NCBI RefSeq assembly: GCF_003853645.1
Contig: NZ_QTPO01000003.1
Coordinates: 124,001 to 188,000 of the forward strand
Reading direction: 5' to 3'
DNA length: 64,000 nucleotides
Origin: Burkholderia sp. Bp9143
GTDB taxonomy: Bacteria > Pseudomonadota > Gammaproteobacteria > Burkholderiales > Burkholderiaceae
The stretch's first letter is position 1. Each line of letters opens with the position of its first letter. Below the pieces are notes generated by a model, which was not told the origin of the DNA, searched no databases, and saw only the letters and a program-made list of their open reading frames with translations. Shown one piece after another: positions 8,849-19,363 of this stretch. The position numbers and the translations under genes are program-made.

Positions 8849-9245
8849 GAAAAGTCCACCTTTGGTCAGATAAGCACGTTCCGCGAGCTTAGCGAACGGC
8901 GGCATGGCGCCGCAACCGTCCCGCGTTCGGCATCGTCCCCGGTTGCGGGTGACCGGGCGATCCGCACGCAGCGGCAGCATGTCCGGCTTGACAACTAAAG
9001 GTGTTCTTTTCGTTATTCGATTCCCGATACGTAACGATCTTGCCGATTCGATCGCATATCGAAACGCGAAGCGGGCGATTTTTCCGCCGGATGGCGCTGT
9101 GAAGCCGAGTCGGCCACGCTCGACCCGTGCCGCCGCGCACGGCCGACGCTTGCATGGACCGGTTCCAGCGAACCGGCAACGCCGGCCGGCACGCGGATTA
9201 CTGGCGTCGCGCGATGTGCGCCGGCCGCGCGTCGCGCGGCCGCGT
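8849..9245. other. Intergenic stretch without a convincing gene
   Basis: 397 nt between the small secreted protein and the 3' end of the cbiG/cobJ operon. The part at 8985-9065 is richer in A+T than its surroundings and includes TTGACA (8988-8993) on the + strand with a poor -10 match (CGTTAT) 17 nt later. Such a promoter would read toward the end of cobJ in antisense. The minus-strand promoter of the small secreted gene should lie near 8860-8900 but has no strong match. No terminator for the cob operon was recognised. Confidence 0.4.
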
Positions 9246-10973
9246 TCAGCGATACCAGCGCGGCGTATAAACCCACTCACGTCCGTCGCCGATCGCGAAA
9301 CGCCGCGTCGTCGACGAACCGACGATCACCATCGTGCGCATGTCCACCTGATCGCTGCGCAGCGCGCCGAGCGTCGTCGTCACGAGCGTCGCGCCGGGCC
9401 GGCCGATATCGCGGCCGAGCACGACGACCGTATCGGCCGCACGGTGCGCGCGCACGGCATCGAGCGCACGATCGAGCTGCCACGGCCGCGCACGCGAGAT
9501 CGGGTTGTAGAACGCCATCACGAGATCGGCTTGCGCCGCATGTCGCAGGCGCGTCTCGATCACGTCCCACGGCTTCAGGTTGTCCGACAGCGAGATCGCA
9601 CAGAAATCGTGGCCGAGCGGCGCGCCGGCCTGCGCGGCGGTCGCGAGCGATGCCGATACGCCGGGTTCGACGCGCAGCTCGACCGCGGCCCATTGCGGAT
9701 CGCGCGTCTCGTCGAGTGCTTCGAGCACGGCCGCGGCCATCGCGAACACGCCCGGGTCGCCCGACGACACGACCGCGACGCGCCGGCCCTGGGCCGCCAG
9801 TTCGAACGCATGGCGCGCGCGCTGCATTTCCTCGCGATTGTCAGTCCCATGCACGCGCTGGTCCGCGCGGAACGGGCCGGCCATCGTCACGTAGGTCGTA
9901 TAGCCGAGGATGTCGGTGGCGTCCGCGAGCGCGCCGCGCGCGGCGGGCGTGAGCCACGCGGCAGCGCCCGGGCCGAGGCCGAGCACCGTCAGGCGGCCGC
10001 GCGCACGGCCGAGCGCGGCGGGATCGACGGGCTGCGCCGCGACCGCGCAGGCGAGGCCGTCGGACGTTGCGCGCAGCGTATGCGCCACGCGCAATGTGTT
10101 GCCGAGCAGGGCGGTGGCATCGGTGCCGCCAGCTCCGTCGCCGTCGACATCGACATCGGCGAAACGCAGCGGCACCCCCAACGTTTGAGCCGCCGCTTCC
10201 ACCCGCGCATCGCCGAGCAACGTCGCCGGTGCGACGAGCGCGGCAAGCGCCAGCCGCGCGAGACCGTGCGTATCGAGCAACGCGTCGATGCGTTCGGCAA
10301 GCGATGGCGACGCGTCGGCCTGCACACCACGCGCATCGATGCCGACCACCACGCTGCGCGGATGGATCACGAGTTCGTCGCGCGCACCGCGCCACGCATT
10401 GGGCGTCACGCGAATCGCATGCGCGGCCGCGTCGTCGCGCGGCAGCGCGACGTCGTCGAGCCACGGCGCCGCGCCGTCGACGCGTGTTGCCGCGCCCGCG
10501 AGCAGGTCGGACACGAAGCGCTTGCCTTGCTGGAGATCGGCGAGCGCATAGCCGTCGGGCGGATTGAGCACGCACGCGCCGAAGCGCAGCTCGCCGCTCG
10601 TCGTGATCGCCGGTGCGACGCCGAGGCACTCGGCGATTTCGCGCGCGATCACGTTGACGCCCGTCAGCCCGCCGAGCAGCGGCACGACGGCCGAACCGTC
10701 TTCCGCGACCGCGAGCACGGGCGGCTCGACACCCTTGTCGGCCAGCGCCGGCGCGACGCAACGAATCACGATGCCGGCCGCGCACAGCGCGACGATCGGC
10801 AAGCCGCGCGCGTACAGCTCGCGCAGGTGCGCGCCGAGCTCGTCGAACGGCACGTCGGCCTCGACGCGGGACGCGAGCCCATGCACGACGGCACCCGGAT
10901 AGCGTGCCTGGATGCGCCGCGCGGTATCGAGCGCGCCCGCGCCGAGAATCACGATCGCGGGCGGAGTCGTCAT
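9246..10973 (-). CDS. cobJ: CbiG/CobJ fusion: cobalt-precorrin-5A hydrolase-like domain plus precorrin-3B C17-methyltransferase
   Basis: 575-residue two-domain protein. The N-terminal part (about 1-325) is CbiG: an N-terminal domain with [13 protein letters not shown] and LLGGLTGVN blocks, a middle linker, and a C-terminal domain starting near [10 protein letters not shown]. The C-terminal part (about 335-575) is CobJ, opening with the SAM-methyltransferase motif TVLGLGPG and containing [13 protein letters not shown] and [16 protein letters not shown]. CobJ methylates C17 and contracts the ring in precorrin-3B; CbiG opens the delta-lactone in the anaerobic route, and its job beside CobG is less settled. 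ATG 10973 overlaps the cobI stop (ATGA). Last gene of the riboswitch-led operon. Confidence 0.94.
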   Translation of the reverse strand: MTTPPAIVILGAGALDTARRIQARYPGAVVHGLASRVEADVPFDELGAHLRELYARGLPIVALCAAGIVIRCVAPALADKGVEPPVLAVAEDGSAVVPLLGGLTGVNVIAREIAECLGVAPAITTSGELRFGACVLNPPDGYALADLQQGKRFVSDLLAGAATRVDGAAPWLDDVALPRDDAAAHAIRVTPNAWRGARDELVIHPRSVVVGIDARGVQADASPSLAERIDALLDTHGLARLALAALVAPATLLGDARVEAAAQTLGVPLRFADVDVDGDGAGGTDATALLGNTLRVAHTLRATSDGLACAVAAQPVDPAALGRARGRLTVLGLGPGAAAWLTPAARGALADATDILGYTTYVTMAGPFRADQRVHGTDNREEMQRARHAFELAAQGRRVAVVSSGDPGVFAMAAAVLEALDETRDPQWAAVELRVEPGVSASLATAAQAGAPLGHDFCAISLSDNLKPWDVIETRLRHAAQADLVMAFYNPISRARPWQLDRALDAVRAHRAADTVVVLGRDIGRPGATLVTTTLGALRSDQVDMRTMVIVGSSTTRRFAIGDGREWVYTPRWYR

Positions 10974-11704
10974 CCTTGCCATTTTTCCCCCGGCACGACG
11001 AGCAGCGAAAAATACGGCGACGCCATCGGATCGACTTCGTCGAGCGGCACGATGCGTTGCGTCGCCATCGTCGCGCGCTCGACGTACAGCGCGCGCTTCG
11101 CGAGCCCCAGTTCGTCGAGCACGCGCCGCACCTTGTCGAAGTTGCGGCCGAGCTTCATCACGACGGCCGCGTCGGCCTGCGCGAGCCGTGCACGCAATTC
11201 GTCCTCCGGCAGCACGCCGGACAGCACCGACAGGCTCTGGTTGCGATAGACGAGCGGCTGGCCGAGCACGGCCGTGCCGCCGAGCATCGCGCACACGCCC
11301 GGGATCACTTCGGTGTCGTAGCGCGGCGCGAGGCGATCGTGCAGGTACATGTACGACCCGTAGAAGAACGGATCGCCTTCGCAGATCACCGCGACGTCGC
11401 GCCCGGCGTCGAGGTGCGACGCGACGATCTCCGCGGCCGTGTCGTAGAAGTCGGCAATCACGGTCTCGTAGCAGAGCGGCGGCGGCAGCGCCTCGGTCGT
11501 CACCGGATAGACGAGCGGCAGTTGCGTCTGCGCGTCGAGCAGGTGTGCCTCGACGATACCGTACGCATTGCCTTTCTTGCCCTTCGCGACGAAATACGCG
11601 ACCACCGACGCGGCCTGCAGCACCCGCAGCGCCTTGATCGTCATCAGTTCAGGGTCGCCGGGGCCGACGCCGACCCCGAACAGGCGTCCGCGCGGGGCCG
11701 TCAT
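10970..11704 (-). CDS. cobI: Precorrin-2 C20-methyltransferase
   Basis: 244-residue SAM-dependent tetrapyrrole methylase of the CobI/CbiL type, converting precorrin-2 to precorrin-3A. Family motifs are present: [18 protein letters not shown] near the N-terminus (8-25), [17 protein letters not shown] in the middle, and [11 protein letters not shown]. The length is normal. ATG 11704 overlaps the cobH stop (ATGA), and its own stop overlaps the ATG of cbiG/cobJ, so expression is coupled on both sides. The open frame extends upstream to 11965, but those codons are a shadow of cobH. Confidence 0.95.
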   Translation of the reverse strand: MTAPRGRLFGVGVGPGDPELMTIKALRVLQAASVVAYFVAKGKKGNAYGIVEAHLLDAQTQLPLVYPVTTEALPPPLCYETVIADFYDTAAEIVASHLDAGRDVAVICEGDPFFYGSYMYLHDRLAPRYDTEVIPGVCAMLGGTAVLGQPLVYRNQSLSVLSGVLPEDELRARLAQADAAVVMKLGRNFDKVRRVLDELGLAKRALYVERATMATQRIVPLDEVDPMASPYFSLLVVPGEKWQG

Positions 11705-12327
11705 TCGGCCTCCGTCGCGAGTGCGTTGACCGCGGCAGCCGCCATCGCGCTGCCGCCGCGCCTGCCAAGCAGCGCGACGTACGGCACGCCGCGGCTGTTC
11801 GCGTCGAGCGCCGCCTTCGATTCGGCCGCGCCGATGAAGCCGACCGGAAAGCCGAGGATCAGCGCGGGGCGCGGCGCACCGGCGTCGATCATGTCGAGCA
11901 GGTGGAACAGCGCGGTCGGCGCATTGCCGATCACGACGACGCTGCCGGCCAGATGCGGGCGCCACAGTTCGAGCGCCGCGGCCGAGCGCGTGTTGCCGAG
12001 ATGCCGCGCAAGGTCAGGCACTTCCGGTTCGCCGAGCGTGCAGATCACGCGATTGCCGGCCGGCAGCCGCGCGCGCGTGATGCCTTCGGCAACCATCTTC
12101 GCGTCGCACAGGATCGGCGCGCCGGCCGCGAGCGCGGTGCGGCCCGCCGTGCCGGCGCCGGCCGAGAAGCGCAGGTCGTAGGCGACATCGACCATCCCGC
12201 ACGCGTGGATCACGCGCACCGCGAGCTTCTCGAGATCGGGCGGAACCTGCGACAGGTCGGCCTCGGCGCGGATCGTCGCGAACGACTGGCGGTAGATTTC
12301 CTGCCCGTCGCGAATGTAGTCAAGCAT
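11701..12327 (-). CDS. cobH: Precorrin-8X methylmutase
   Basis: 208-residue CobH/CbiC enzyme moving the C11 methyl group to C12 to give hydrogenobyrinate. Near the N-terminus is [15 protein letters not shown], then [11 protein letters not shown], with the catalytic-region His in VIHACGM at about residue 41. The conserved [16 protein letters not shown] and [13 protein letters not shown] blocks follow. Length and domain order are standard. The start overlaps the end of cobG by 8 nt and the stop overlaps cobI, so the gene sits in a fully coupled operon downstream of the cobalamin riboswitch. Confidence 0.96.
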   Translation of the reverse strand: MLDYIRDGQEIYRQSFATIRAEADLSQVPPDLEKLAVRVIHACGMVDVAYDLRFSAGAGTAGRTALAAGAPILCDAKMVAEGITRARLPAGNRVICTLGEPEVPDLARHLGNTRSAAALELWRPHLAGSVVVIGNAPTALFHLLDMIDAGAPRPALILGFPVGFIGAAESKAALDANSRGVPYVALLGRRGGSAMAAAAVNALATEAE

Positions 12328-13792
12328 CGGTGGTGTCCTGGCTGTGCCGCGCGCCCGTCAGTCGGGCCGCGGCCTGTTCAATCGTCAAATGGCGCGCGAG
12401 CGGGGCGCCGAGGCCCGCGGCGGCGTCGCGCCGGTAAAGGTCGTAGCGTGCGGGCGCGACCGCGACGAGCGTGTGCGTCGCGGGGTGTGGCAGCGCACAA
12501 TGGCGTTCGCAGCCAGTCAGGTGCACGTCGACCGGCTGGCCGACGCGCACGGCCAGCGCGAGCGCATCGTGTTTCGTATCGGCGCGCGACTTCGCGCAGC
12601 CCGCGCTGCCGGTGCAGGCAACCAGCGCCGCCAGCGGGTCGGATGTCGTGCACACGAGCCCGAGCGACGCGAGCGCGTCGAGCACGGCCGGCGCACGTTC
12701 GTGCCACACGCCGTGCACGAAGATGCCTTGCCACGGCGTCATCGACAACGTGCCGTCGCCTTCGGCTTCGGCCAGCGCCGCGAGCCGTTCCAGTTGCGAC
12801 GCGTCGAGCCGGCCGAGCACGAACTGCGCGCCGACGCTGCAGCGATCCGCGTCGCGCGACGGCCGCGCACCGAAACGCAGCGCGGCATCCGCTGGCGTGC
12901 GCCGCCAGCCGGCCAGTGCCGGATCGGCTTCGAGCGGGAAGGGTACGTAATGCTGCGCGCGCTCGCGCAACGCACGTGCGCCGCCGGTCGCGAGCCACGC
13001 GCGTATCCGCGTGACGTCGGCCGGCGCAAGATCGAGGAATGCGAGCAGCAACGCGCGGACGAGCGCGACGGCCTGGTCCGGCGCCACGTCGAACGAAGCG
13101 GGCGGATCGCCGGGCGCGACCGGCGGACAGCCGGCCAGCCCCGCGGCAATGCGGACCGCACCGTCGCCACGACGCCACGCGGCGAGCCAGATGTCGTGCG
13201 GATGATCGAGCGCCGCGACCGCTTCGCCGCCGTCGAGCTGAATCGAGAATTTCGGCGACACCTCGCCGCGGCGCGGCTCGTGCGTCAGCATGTCGAGTAG
13301 CGCAAGCGCGAGTGCGCGGGTGTCGAGCAGTGCGCCGGGATCGCGCCCCGCGAGCGGGCTGAGCATCAGGTTGCGGACGTCGTCGCTCGCGGCGAGCGCG
13401 GCCCGGTCGGCGGCGGCATCACCGGCACTCGCACGCGGGCCCAGGCCGGCGTCGAGCAATGCGTTGGCCAGCGTATCGGCCATGCCGTCGCGGATGCCGC
13501 GCAGCTGGAGATTCGCGCGATTGGTCGCGTCGATCGCGCCGGAGCCGCAGGCGCGCGCGGCGGCGGCGATCGCGCGCGCCTGCCGCGCGTCGAGCCGGCC
13601 GCCCGGCAGCTTGATCCGACACAGCCCGCCGTCGGCGGCCGCGACGACGCGCACGAGCCCCGGGCAGGCCGACGGGCGCACGACGGACGACGCAGGAATC
13701 GAAACGGGGACGGAACTCAACGGGATACCGGAACAGTGTCGCGCCGCGGCCAACGCATCGGTACACCCCGCCCGACGCCGACTGGCACGCAC
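12320..13792 (-). CDS. cobG: Precorrin-3B synthase (aerobic, monooxygenase)
   Basis: Fe-S/sirohaem-type enzyme of the nitrite/sulfite reductase superfamily that hydroxylates precorrin-3A using O2, marking the aerobic pathway. The conserved body starts at [22 protein letters not shown] and NLQLRGI follow, and a C-terminal Cys pattern ([10 protein letters not shown] and LTGCERHCA) would hold the 4Fe-4S cluster. The start is uncertain: GTG 13792 gives 490 residues but lies only about 10 nt after the riboswitch B12 box, while TTG 13720 gives a 466-residue protein closer to the conserved core. First gene of the minus-strand cob operon. Confidence 0.92.
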   Translation of the reverse strand: MRASRRRAGCTDALAAARHCSGIPLSSVPVSIPASSVVRPSACPGLVRVVAAADGGLCRIKLPGGRLDARQARAIAAAARACGSGAIDATNRANLQLRGIRDGMADTLANALLDAGLGPRASAGDAAADRAALAASDDVRNLMLSPLAGRDPGALLDTRALALALLDMLTHEPRRGEVSPKFSIQLDGGEAVAALDHPHDIWLAAWRRGDGAVRIAAGLAGCPPVAPGDPPASFDVAPDQAVALVRALLLAFLDLAPADVTRIRAWLATGGARALRERAQHYVPFPLEADPALAGWRRTPADAALRFGARPSRDADRCSVGAQFVLGRLDASQLERLAALAEAEGDGTLSMTPWQGIFVHGVWHERAPAVLDALASLGLVCTTSDPLAALVACTGSAGCAKSRADTKHDALALAVRVGQPVDVHLTGCERHCALPHPATHTLVAVAPARYDLYRRDAAAGLGAPLARHLTIEQAAARLTGARHSQDTTDA

Positions 13793-13802
13793 GCACTTTC
13801 AT

Positions 13803-13969
13803 GCCGGCAGGTCTCCTGGCTGACAGGTCGGCGCCTGCTCCCGGCCTTCCCGGTGAAACCAGTGGCATGAGGGGGGAGATCGGCTCGCTGTCTACAGTTG
13901 CGGGGGCAGCCACAGCGGCGCGCGACGCGCCCTGTGTTCCCTCTTCGGCCCCGAAGGGCACCGGCGAAC
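13803..13969 (-). promoter_or_regulatory. Cobalamin riboswitch upstream of cobG
   Basis: On the minus strand the leader shows the cobalamin aptamer landmarks in order: GGTGCCC and GAAGAGGGAACACAGGG near the 5' end, GGCTGCCCCCGCAACTGT, TGCCACTGG (on + as ccagtggca, 13859-13867), CCGGGAAGGCCGGGAGC, and the B12 box CAGCCAGGAGACCTGCC (on + around 13806-13822). Adenosylcobalamin binding normally represses downstream genes. The B12 box ends about 10 nt before GTG 13792, so control by hiding the ribosome-binding site fits best; no separate terminator was seen. It controls cobG-cobH-cobI-cobJ. Its complement lies in the 5' region of the divergent cobL operon, which has no riboswitch of its own. Confidence 0.95.
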
Positions 13970-14184
13970 GAACGGCCGTAGGATACCCGATTTCAGCGCC
14001 GCTTCGCGACCGCCGGGCGGGCGCCGTGGCCGATGCGAAACGCGGCCCGGCGTCGGCGCGCCCGCAGATGAAACGCGCGGAGGAACACGGTACCATGCCG
14101 ACTTTCGCAATGCGGACGGCCGCACCGGCGCCTTCACGGGCGCCGTGCGGCGACTCGATGGAATCGGACGATGGGGAAGGGTGC

Positions 14185-15420
14185 ATGACGGCGTGGCTGA
14201 CGGTAGTGGGCATCGGCGACGACGGCTACGCGGGGCTCGGGCGCAGCGCGCGGCGCGCGCTGCTCGAGGCGACGCGGGTCGTCGGCGCGAAGCGGCACCT
14301 CGACATGCTGCCCGCGCGGCTGCCGGCCGAACGCGCGGCGTGGCCGTCGCCGTTCGACCTGTCGGGCCTGCTCGCGCAGCGCGGTTCTCCCGTCTGCGTG
14401 CTGGCGAGCGGCGACCCGATGCTGTTCGGCGTCGGCGCGACGCTCGCGCGCGAACTGTCCCCCGATGAATGGCGCGTGCTGCCCGCACCGTCGTCGCTGT
14501 CGCTGGCGGCCGCGCGGCTCGGCTGGGCGTTGCAGGACGTCGGCGCGGTATCGCTCGTCGGCCGGCCGCTCGCGACGCTCGCGCGCCATCTGCTGCCGGG
14601 CCGGCGCCTGTTCGTGCTGAGCGCGGACGGCCGCACGCCGGCCACGGTCGCCGCCGAGCTTGTCGCGCGCGGCTTCGGCCCGACGCGCATCAGCGTGTTC
14701 GAACATCTCGGCGGCCCGCTCGAGCGGCGCATCGACGGCCTCGCGCAAGACTGGCACGTCGACGAAACCGCCGCGCTCAATCTCGTCGCGCTCGACTGCC
14801 AGGCCGGCCCCGATGCGCCGCGCCGCGCACTCACGCCCGGCCTGCCCGACGACGCGTACCGCCACGACGGCCAGCTCACCAAGCGCGACATGCGCGCGCT
14901 GACGCTCGGGCGCCTCGCGCCCGCGCCCGGCGAACTGCTGTGGGACGTCGGTGCGGGCAGCGGCTCGATCGGCATCGAGTGGATGCGCGCGCATCCGTCG
15001 TGCCAGGCGATCGCGATCGAGTCGCACGCGGAGCGCCAGCGCTTCATCGAGCACAACCGCGACGCGCTCGGCGTGCCGGGCCTGCAACTCGTCACGGGGC
15101 GCGCGCCCGATGCGCTCGCGGGGCTCGCCGCGCCCGACGCGATCTTCATCGGCGGCGGCGCGACCGCGCCCGGCGTGCTCGACGCGTGCTGGTCGGCGCT
15201 GAAGCCCGGCGGCCGGCTCGTCGCGAACGCGGTCACGCTGCAGGGCGAGCTGGCGCTCGCCGCGTGGCGCGACGCGCACGGCGGCACGCTCACGCGCGTA
15301 TCGCTCGCGCACGCCGAGCCGCTCGGTCGCTTCGACACGTGGCGGCAGCCGTTGCCCGTCACGCTGTATGACGTGCGCAAGCCCGATTCCACGGCAACGG
15401 AATTCACGGACCTCGCGTGA
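14185..15420 (+). CDS. cobL: Precorrin-6Y C5,15-methyltransferase (decarboxylating), CbiE/CbiT fusion
   Basis: 411-residue bifunctional enzyme that methylates C5 and C15 and decarboxylates the C12 acetate of precorrin-6B. The N-terminal CbiE-like half (1-about 200) begins [20 protein letters not shown] and holds [16 protein letters not shown]. The C-terminal CbiT-like half has [14 protein letters not shown] followed by the Rossmann SAM motif [18 protein letters not shown] at about residue 250. ATG 14185 has GGGGAAGG just upstream; earlier in-frame codons run back to 13801 but cross the riboswitch complement. The stop overlaps the cbiD start (TGATG). First gene of the + strand cob operon. Confidence 0.95.
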   Translation: MTAWLTVVGIGDDGYAGLGRSARRALLEATRVVGAKRHLDMLPARLPAERAAWPSPFDLSGLLAQRGSPVCVLASGDPMLFGVGATLARELSPDEWRVLPAPSSLSLAAARLGWALQDVGAVSLVGRPLATLARHLLPGRRLFVLSADGRTPATVAAELVARGFGPTRISVFEHLGGPLERRIDGLAQDWHVDETAALNLVALDCQAGPDAPRRALTPGLPDDAYRHDGQLTKRDMRALTLGRLAPAPGELLWDVGAGSGSIGIEWMRAHPSCQAIAIESHAERQRFIEHNRDALGVPGLQLVTGRAPDALAGLAAPDAIFIGGGATAPGVLDACWSALKPGGRLVANAVTLQGELALAAWRDAHGGTLTRVSLAHAEPLGRFDTWRQPLPVTLYDVRKPDSTATEFTDLA

Positions 15421-16508
15421 TGCGCGACGAAACCCCCGAACAACCGGCACCGCTGCGGTTCGGCTATACGACCGGCAGCTGCGCGACCGCGACGTCGCTC
15501 GCCGCCGCGCGCCTGCTGCTCGCGGGCCGCGCGGTCGATGCGGTCGAAATCGTGTTGCCGAAGGGGCAGCACGTGATGATGCGGCTCGCGTTCTGCCGGA
15601 CCACGGCCGACGGCGCCGAGGCCGGCACCATCAAGGATGCCGGCGACGATCCGGACGTCACGCACGGCGCGCTGATCTTCGCGCGCGTCGCGCTGTCGGC
15701 CGCGCCCGGCGTGCGTTTTCATGCGGGGCCGGGCGTCGGCACCGTCACGCGCGCGGGACTCACGCTGCCGGTCGGCGAACCGGCGATCAATCCGGTGCCG
15801 CGCCAGATGATGACCACGCACCTCGACGCGCTCGCGGCCGAATACGGCTACACGGGCGGCTTCGACGTGACGATCGGCGTCGAGGGCGGCGAGGTGCTCG
15901 CGCTGAAGACGATGAACCCGCGTCTCGGCATCGTCGGCGGCCTGTCGATCCTCGGCACGACCGGCATCGTGCGGCCGTTCTCGTGCTCGGCGTACATCGC
16001 GTCGATCCACCAGGGCATCGACGTCGCCCGCGCGAACGGCATCACGCACATCGCCGCGTGCACCGGCAACGCGAGCGAGGATGCGATGCGCGCGCACTAC
16101 GGGCTGCCCGACATGGCGCTGATCGAAATGGGCGATTTCGCCGGCGCGGTGCTGAAGCACCTGCGCCGCGCGCCGGTCGCACGGCTGTCGATGTGCGGCG
16201 GCTTCGGCAAGCTCAGCAAGCTCGCGGCCGGCCATCTCGACCTGCACAGCCGCCATTCGAGCATCGACCTGCCGCTGCTCGCGCAGTGGGCGGCCGAGGC
16301 GGGCGCGAACGAGGCGCTGCAGGCCGCGATGCGCGCGGCGAATACCAGCCAGGAAGCGCTGAAGCTTGCGCTGGCCGACGGCGTGCCGCTCGGCGACCTC
16401 GTCTGCGCACAAGCGCTGCGGGTCGCGCGCGACATCGTGCCGGCATCGGTCGCGGTCGAGATGTTCGCGATCGACCGGCAGGGCCGCTTCGTCGGGCGCG
16501 CACGATGA
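15420..16508 (+). CDS. cbiD: Cobalt-precorrin-5B C1-methyltransferase CbiD
   Basis: 362-residue CbiD, the enzyme that methylates C1 in the anaerobic route. The N-terminal [20 protein letters not shown] and the later [17 protein letters not shown] and AACTGNASE are family hallmarks. In aerobic organisms this step is done by CobF, which is not in the window, so CbiD probably replaces it between cobL and cobK. ATG 15420 overlaps the cobL stop as TGATG; GTG 15417 in the same frame is an alternative. The stop overlaps the cobK start as ATGA. Confidence 0.95.
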   Translation: MRDETPEQPAPLRFGYTTGSCATATSLAAARLLLAGRAVDAVEIVLPKGQHVMMRLAFCRTTADGAEAGTIKDAGDDPDVTHGALIFARVALSAAPGVRFHAGPGVGTVTRAGLTLPVGEPAINPVPRQMMTTHLDALAAEYGYTGGFDVTIGVEGGEVLALKTMNPRLGIVGGLSILGTTGIVRPFSCSAYIASIHQGIDVARANGITHIAACTGNASEDAMRAHYGLPDMALIEMGDFAGAVLKHLRRAPVARLSMCGGFGKLSKLAAGHLDLHSRHSSIDLPLLAQWAAEAGANEALQAAMRAANTSQEALKLALADGVPLGDLVCAQALRVARDIVPASVAVEMFAIDRQGRFVGRAR

Positions 16509-17236
16509 GCGCGCGCATCCTGCTGCTCGGCGGCACCGGCGACGCGCTGAAGATTGCACGCGCGCTCGGTCCGCAACACGTCTACAGCCTCGCGGGCCTC
16601 GGCAAGGTGCCCGACGACCTGCGCTGCAACGTCCGCGTCGGCGGCTTCGGCGGGGCCGCGGGGCTGGCCGCGTATCTGCGCAGTGCCGGCATCGGCCTCG
16701 TGATCGACGCGACGCATCCGTACGCCGCGCAAATCAGCGCGAACGCGGCAGCCGCCGCGCGCGACGCGGGCGTGCCGCTGTGGGCGCTGCGCCGCGCGCC
16801 GTGGACACCCGGCCCCGGCGACGACTGGCGAATGGTCGACGACTGGGCCGGCATCGAGGCCGCGCTCGCGCCGTTCCGGCGGCCGCTGTTCACGCTCGGC
16901 CGCGAACCGCTCGCGCATCTCGACGCGATCCCGCCGCACCAGTTCTGGCTGGTGCGCTGCCTCGATGCGCATCCCGGCAACGCGCGCGCGCAGATCGTCG
17001 CCGCGCGCGGGCCGTTCACGCTCGAGAGCGAGCGCGCGCTGTTCGCGCTCGCGGGCATTGACGTCGTCGTCAGCAAGAACAGCGGCGGCGCCGCGACCGA
17101 GGCCAAGCTCGACGTCGCGCGCGAACGCAGGCTGCCGGTCGTGATGCTGAAACGCCCGTCGCTGCCCGACGCCGATCGCGCATTCGACTCGGCCGCCGCG
17201 CTGCTCGATGCGATCGACCCGGCCGCGCGCGCGTGA
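16505..17236 (+). CDS. cobK: Precorrin-6A reductase
   Basis: 243-residue NADPH-dependent CobK/CbiJ reductase, precorrin-6A to precorrin-6B. The N-terminal nucleotide-binding strand is [17 protein letters not shown] (5-21). [15 protein letters not shown] and [17 protein letters not shown], both conserved in the family, follow at about residues 75 and 189. The start overlaps the cbiD stop by 4 nt. A 43-nt gap separates it from cobM, the only real gap in this operon. Length is normal. Confidence 0.95.
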   Translation: MSARILLLGGTGDALKIARALGPQHVYSLAGLGKVPDDLRCNVRVGGFGGAAGLAAYLRSAGIGLVIDATHPYAAQISANAAAAARDAGVPLWALRRAPWTPGPGDDWRMVDDWAGIEAALAPFRRPLFTLGREPLAHLDAIPPHQFWLVRCLDAHPGNARAQIVAARGPFTLESERALFALAGIDVVVSKNSGGAATEAKLDVARERRLPVVMLKRPSLPDADRAFDSAAALLDAIDPAARA

Positions 17237-17279
17237 TGCGGCGCGACCGGCTGCCCAATGAATTGACGGAGATTTTTCG

Positions 17280-18011
17280 ATGACGGTGTATTTCATCGGC
17301 GCGGGCCCTGGCGACCCGGAGCTGATCACGGTGAAGGGGCAGCGCCTCGTGCGCACGTGCCCGGTGATCCTGTACGCAGGCTCGCTCGTACCGCCCGCCG
17401 TACTCGACGGCCATCGCGCGGAGCAGGTCGTCAATACGGCCGAGCTCGACCTCGACGCGATCGTCGCGCTGCTCGCCGATGCGCATGCGAAAGGGCAGGA
17501 CGTCGCGCGCGTGCATTCGGGCGATCCGTCGCTGTACGGTGCGATCGGCGAACAGATCCGCCGGCTGAAAGCGCTCGGGATTCCGTATGAAATCGTGCCG
17601 GGCGTGACGGCCACGGCCGCGTGCGCGGCGACGCTCGGCGTCGAGCTGACGCTTCCCGGTGTCGCGCAGACGGTGATCCTCACGCGCTTCGCGGGCAAGA
17701 CGACGATGCCGGAAGGCGAAGCGCTCGGCGCGCTCGCCGCGCATCGCGCGACGCTCGCGATCCATCTCGGCGTGCGGCATCTCGCGCGGATCGTCGACGA
17801 AGTGCTGCCGCATTACGGGCCCGAGTGCCCGGTCGCGGTGATCTACCGCGCGAGCTGGCCCGACGAGGAACGCGTGACCGGCACGCTGGCCGACATCGTC
17901 GGCAAGGTGCAGGGCACGCGGATCGAGCGCACCGCGCTGATTCTGATCGGGCGCGTGCTTGATGCGGAAGGGTTCGCGGATTCGACGCTGTATGCGATTG
18001 AACGGCGCTAA
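17280..18011 (+). CDS. cobM: Precorrin-4 C11-methyltransferase
   Basis: 243-residue CobM/CbiF tetrapyrrole methylase. The N-terminus VYFIGAGPGDPELITVKG (3-20) is the family signature, with RVHSGDPSLYGAIGEQ at about residue 77 and the GVTATAACAATLGVELTLPG block after it. It acts after CobJ in ring synthesis. It has its own GGAG ribosome-binding site upstream of ATG 17280, unlike the overlapping genes before it. Last gene of the + strand cob operon; the next gene is convergent. Confidence 0.96.
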   Translation: MTVYFIGAGPGDPELITVKGQRLVRTCPVILYAGSLVPPAVLDGHRAEQVVNTAELDLDAIVALLADAHAKGQDVARVHSGDPSLYGAIGEQIRRLKALGIPYEIVPGVTATAACAATLGVELTLPGVAQTVILTRFAGKTTMPEGEALGALAAHRATLAIHLGVRHLARIVDEVLPHYGPECPVAVIYRASWPDEERVTGTLADIVGKVQGTRIERTALILIGRVLDAEGFADSTLYAIERR

Positions 18012-18102
18012 CCGTGCAATCCGGCTCGGCTGAATAACAACGGGCAACCGCGCGTCGGCAACGAACCCGGCCAGTGGCCCCACGCGCCGCGTCCGATCCG
18101 CC

Positions 18103-19299
18103 CTAGGCCCGCGCGACGCGCCGCGCAAACTGCGGCGCGAAGCCTGCCGCCAGCGCGAACAGCACGACACACAGGCATGCCATCGCGATCCATGCCGGCG
18201 TCAGATCCGCGAGATGCTGGCGCACGATACCCGCCGCGAACGGAAACAACCCGGCGATCAGATAGCCGACGCCCTGCACGAACCCCGTCAGCGATGCGGT
18301 GTCGGCCGGCGTCGCCGCGTGGTCGACCGTGACGATCAGCGACAGCGGGAACAGCGCGCCGATCCCCGCACCGAGCAGCAGCGCGGCGGGCATCGCGAGC
18401 GCTTCGGGCGCAGCCAGCATCACGAGCAATCCGACGAACAGCGACGCGATCGCCGCGTGCAGCGCGGGCCGGCGATCAGGCAGGCGGTCGATCGTCGCCG
18501 AGATCGCCAGCCCCGCGACGACTTCCGCGAGCGTCACGCCGCCGAGCAGGCTGCCGGCCGCGGTCGGCGACCAGCCGAGCCGCATGTAGTACGGCGGCAG
18601 CCATGCCAGCACGAGCGTGTAGGCACCCGTCGCGATCCCGAAGAACACCGCGAGCCGCCACGCGCGCGGCGAGCGCGACGGCCGAGTGTGCGTCACCGAC
18701 ATCGAAGCCGATGCCGACCTCGGCCCGGACGCCTGCGCATCGTCTCCGCGACTGGCCAGCGGCCACGCGAGCACCGCGACCGCGGCCGGCAATGCCCAGC
18801 CCGCGAGCGCGACGAGCCAGCCCCAGCACGCCGCGGCAATCGGTGCGACGACGCTCGCGAGCACCGCGCCGCCCATGATCGACGTCGAATAGACGCCCAT
18901 CGCACCGCCGATCCGCGTCGCGAAATGCGTCTTCACGAATCCCGGCAACAACGCCTGCACCATCGCGATCCCGATGCCCGCGCAGCATGCGCTCGCCAGC
19001 AGCAGCCACGCGTGCCGCGCGCCGATGCGCGACGCGCAGGCGAACCCGATCAGCGCGACGCCGAGCCACACGCCGCCCGCGATCCCCGTCACGCGCTGCA
19101 GCCGCCGCGCGCTCAGCGCGCCCAGGCCCATCAGCAGGATCGGAATCGTGGTCAGCAGGCTCGCCGCGCCGTCGCCGATGCCGGTCGCGCGCTGGATCAT
19201 GTCGAGCAGCGGGCCGATCGCGGCCAGCGCGGGCCGCAGGTTCAGTCCGACCAGCACGATGGCGGCAAGCCGCCAGCCGGGGGAAGTGAAGCGATTCAT
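18103..19299 (-). CDS. MFS transporter, CynX/NimT type
   Basis: 398-residue major facilitator with about 12 hydrophobic segments. The start region LVGLNLRPALAAIGPLLDMI is typical of the CynX/NimT (cyanate/2-nitroimidazole) subfamily. The middle loop after helix 6 is Ser/Arg-rich. ATG 19299 is chosen over the open frame to 19329 because GAGGG lies about 10 nt upstream and homology starts there. It is divergent from a MarR regulator, and the shared gap carries two matching operator-like palindromes, so substrate-responsive repression by that regulator is likely. The substrate is unknown. Confidence 0.88.
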   Translation of the reverse strand: MNRFTSPGWRLAAIVLVGLNLRPALAAIGPLLDMIQRATGIGDGAASLLTTIPILLMGLGALSARRLQRVTGIAGGVWLGVALIGFACASRIGARHAWLLLASACCAGIGIAMVQALLPGFVKTHFATRIGGAMGVYSTSIMGGAVLASVVAPIAAACWGWLVALAGWALPAAVAVLAWPLASRGDDAQASGPRSASASMSVTHTRPSRSPRAWRLAVFFGIATGAYTLVLAWLPPYYMRLGWSPTAAGSLLGGVTLAEVVAGLAISATIDRLPDRRPALHAAIASLFVGLLVMLAAPEALAMPAALLLGAGIGALFPLSLIVTVDHAATPADTASLTGFVQGVGYLIAGLFPFAAGIVRQHLADLTPAWIAMACLCVVLFALAAGFAPQFARRVARA

Positions 19300-19363
19300 G
19301 CAATGGCCCTCGATATCGATGCACGACACCTCCGTCAGGGGTGCCGCGCGTTTTCATGTAAAG

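Noticed and set aside
8988-9016. TTGACA-17-CGTTAT promoter on the + strand
   Set aside because: The -10 half is poor and no + strand gene follows; at most a weak antisense promoter.
8606-9280. Long version (224 codons) of the small secreted protein
   Set aside because: The signal peptide and ribosome-binding site point to ATG 8848; upstream codons look non-coding.
8904-11249. 781-codon + strand open frame opposite cobJ and cobI
   Set aside because: Antisense shadow with repetitive Arg/Ala/His composition; the minus-strand genes have full family motifs.
14226-16559. 777-codon minus-strand open frame opposite cobL and cbiD
   Set aside because: Shadow frame; no conserved domain and no start signals.
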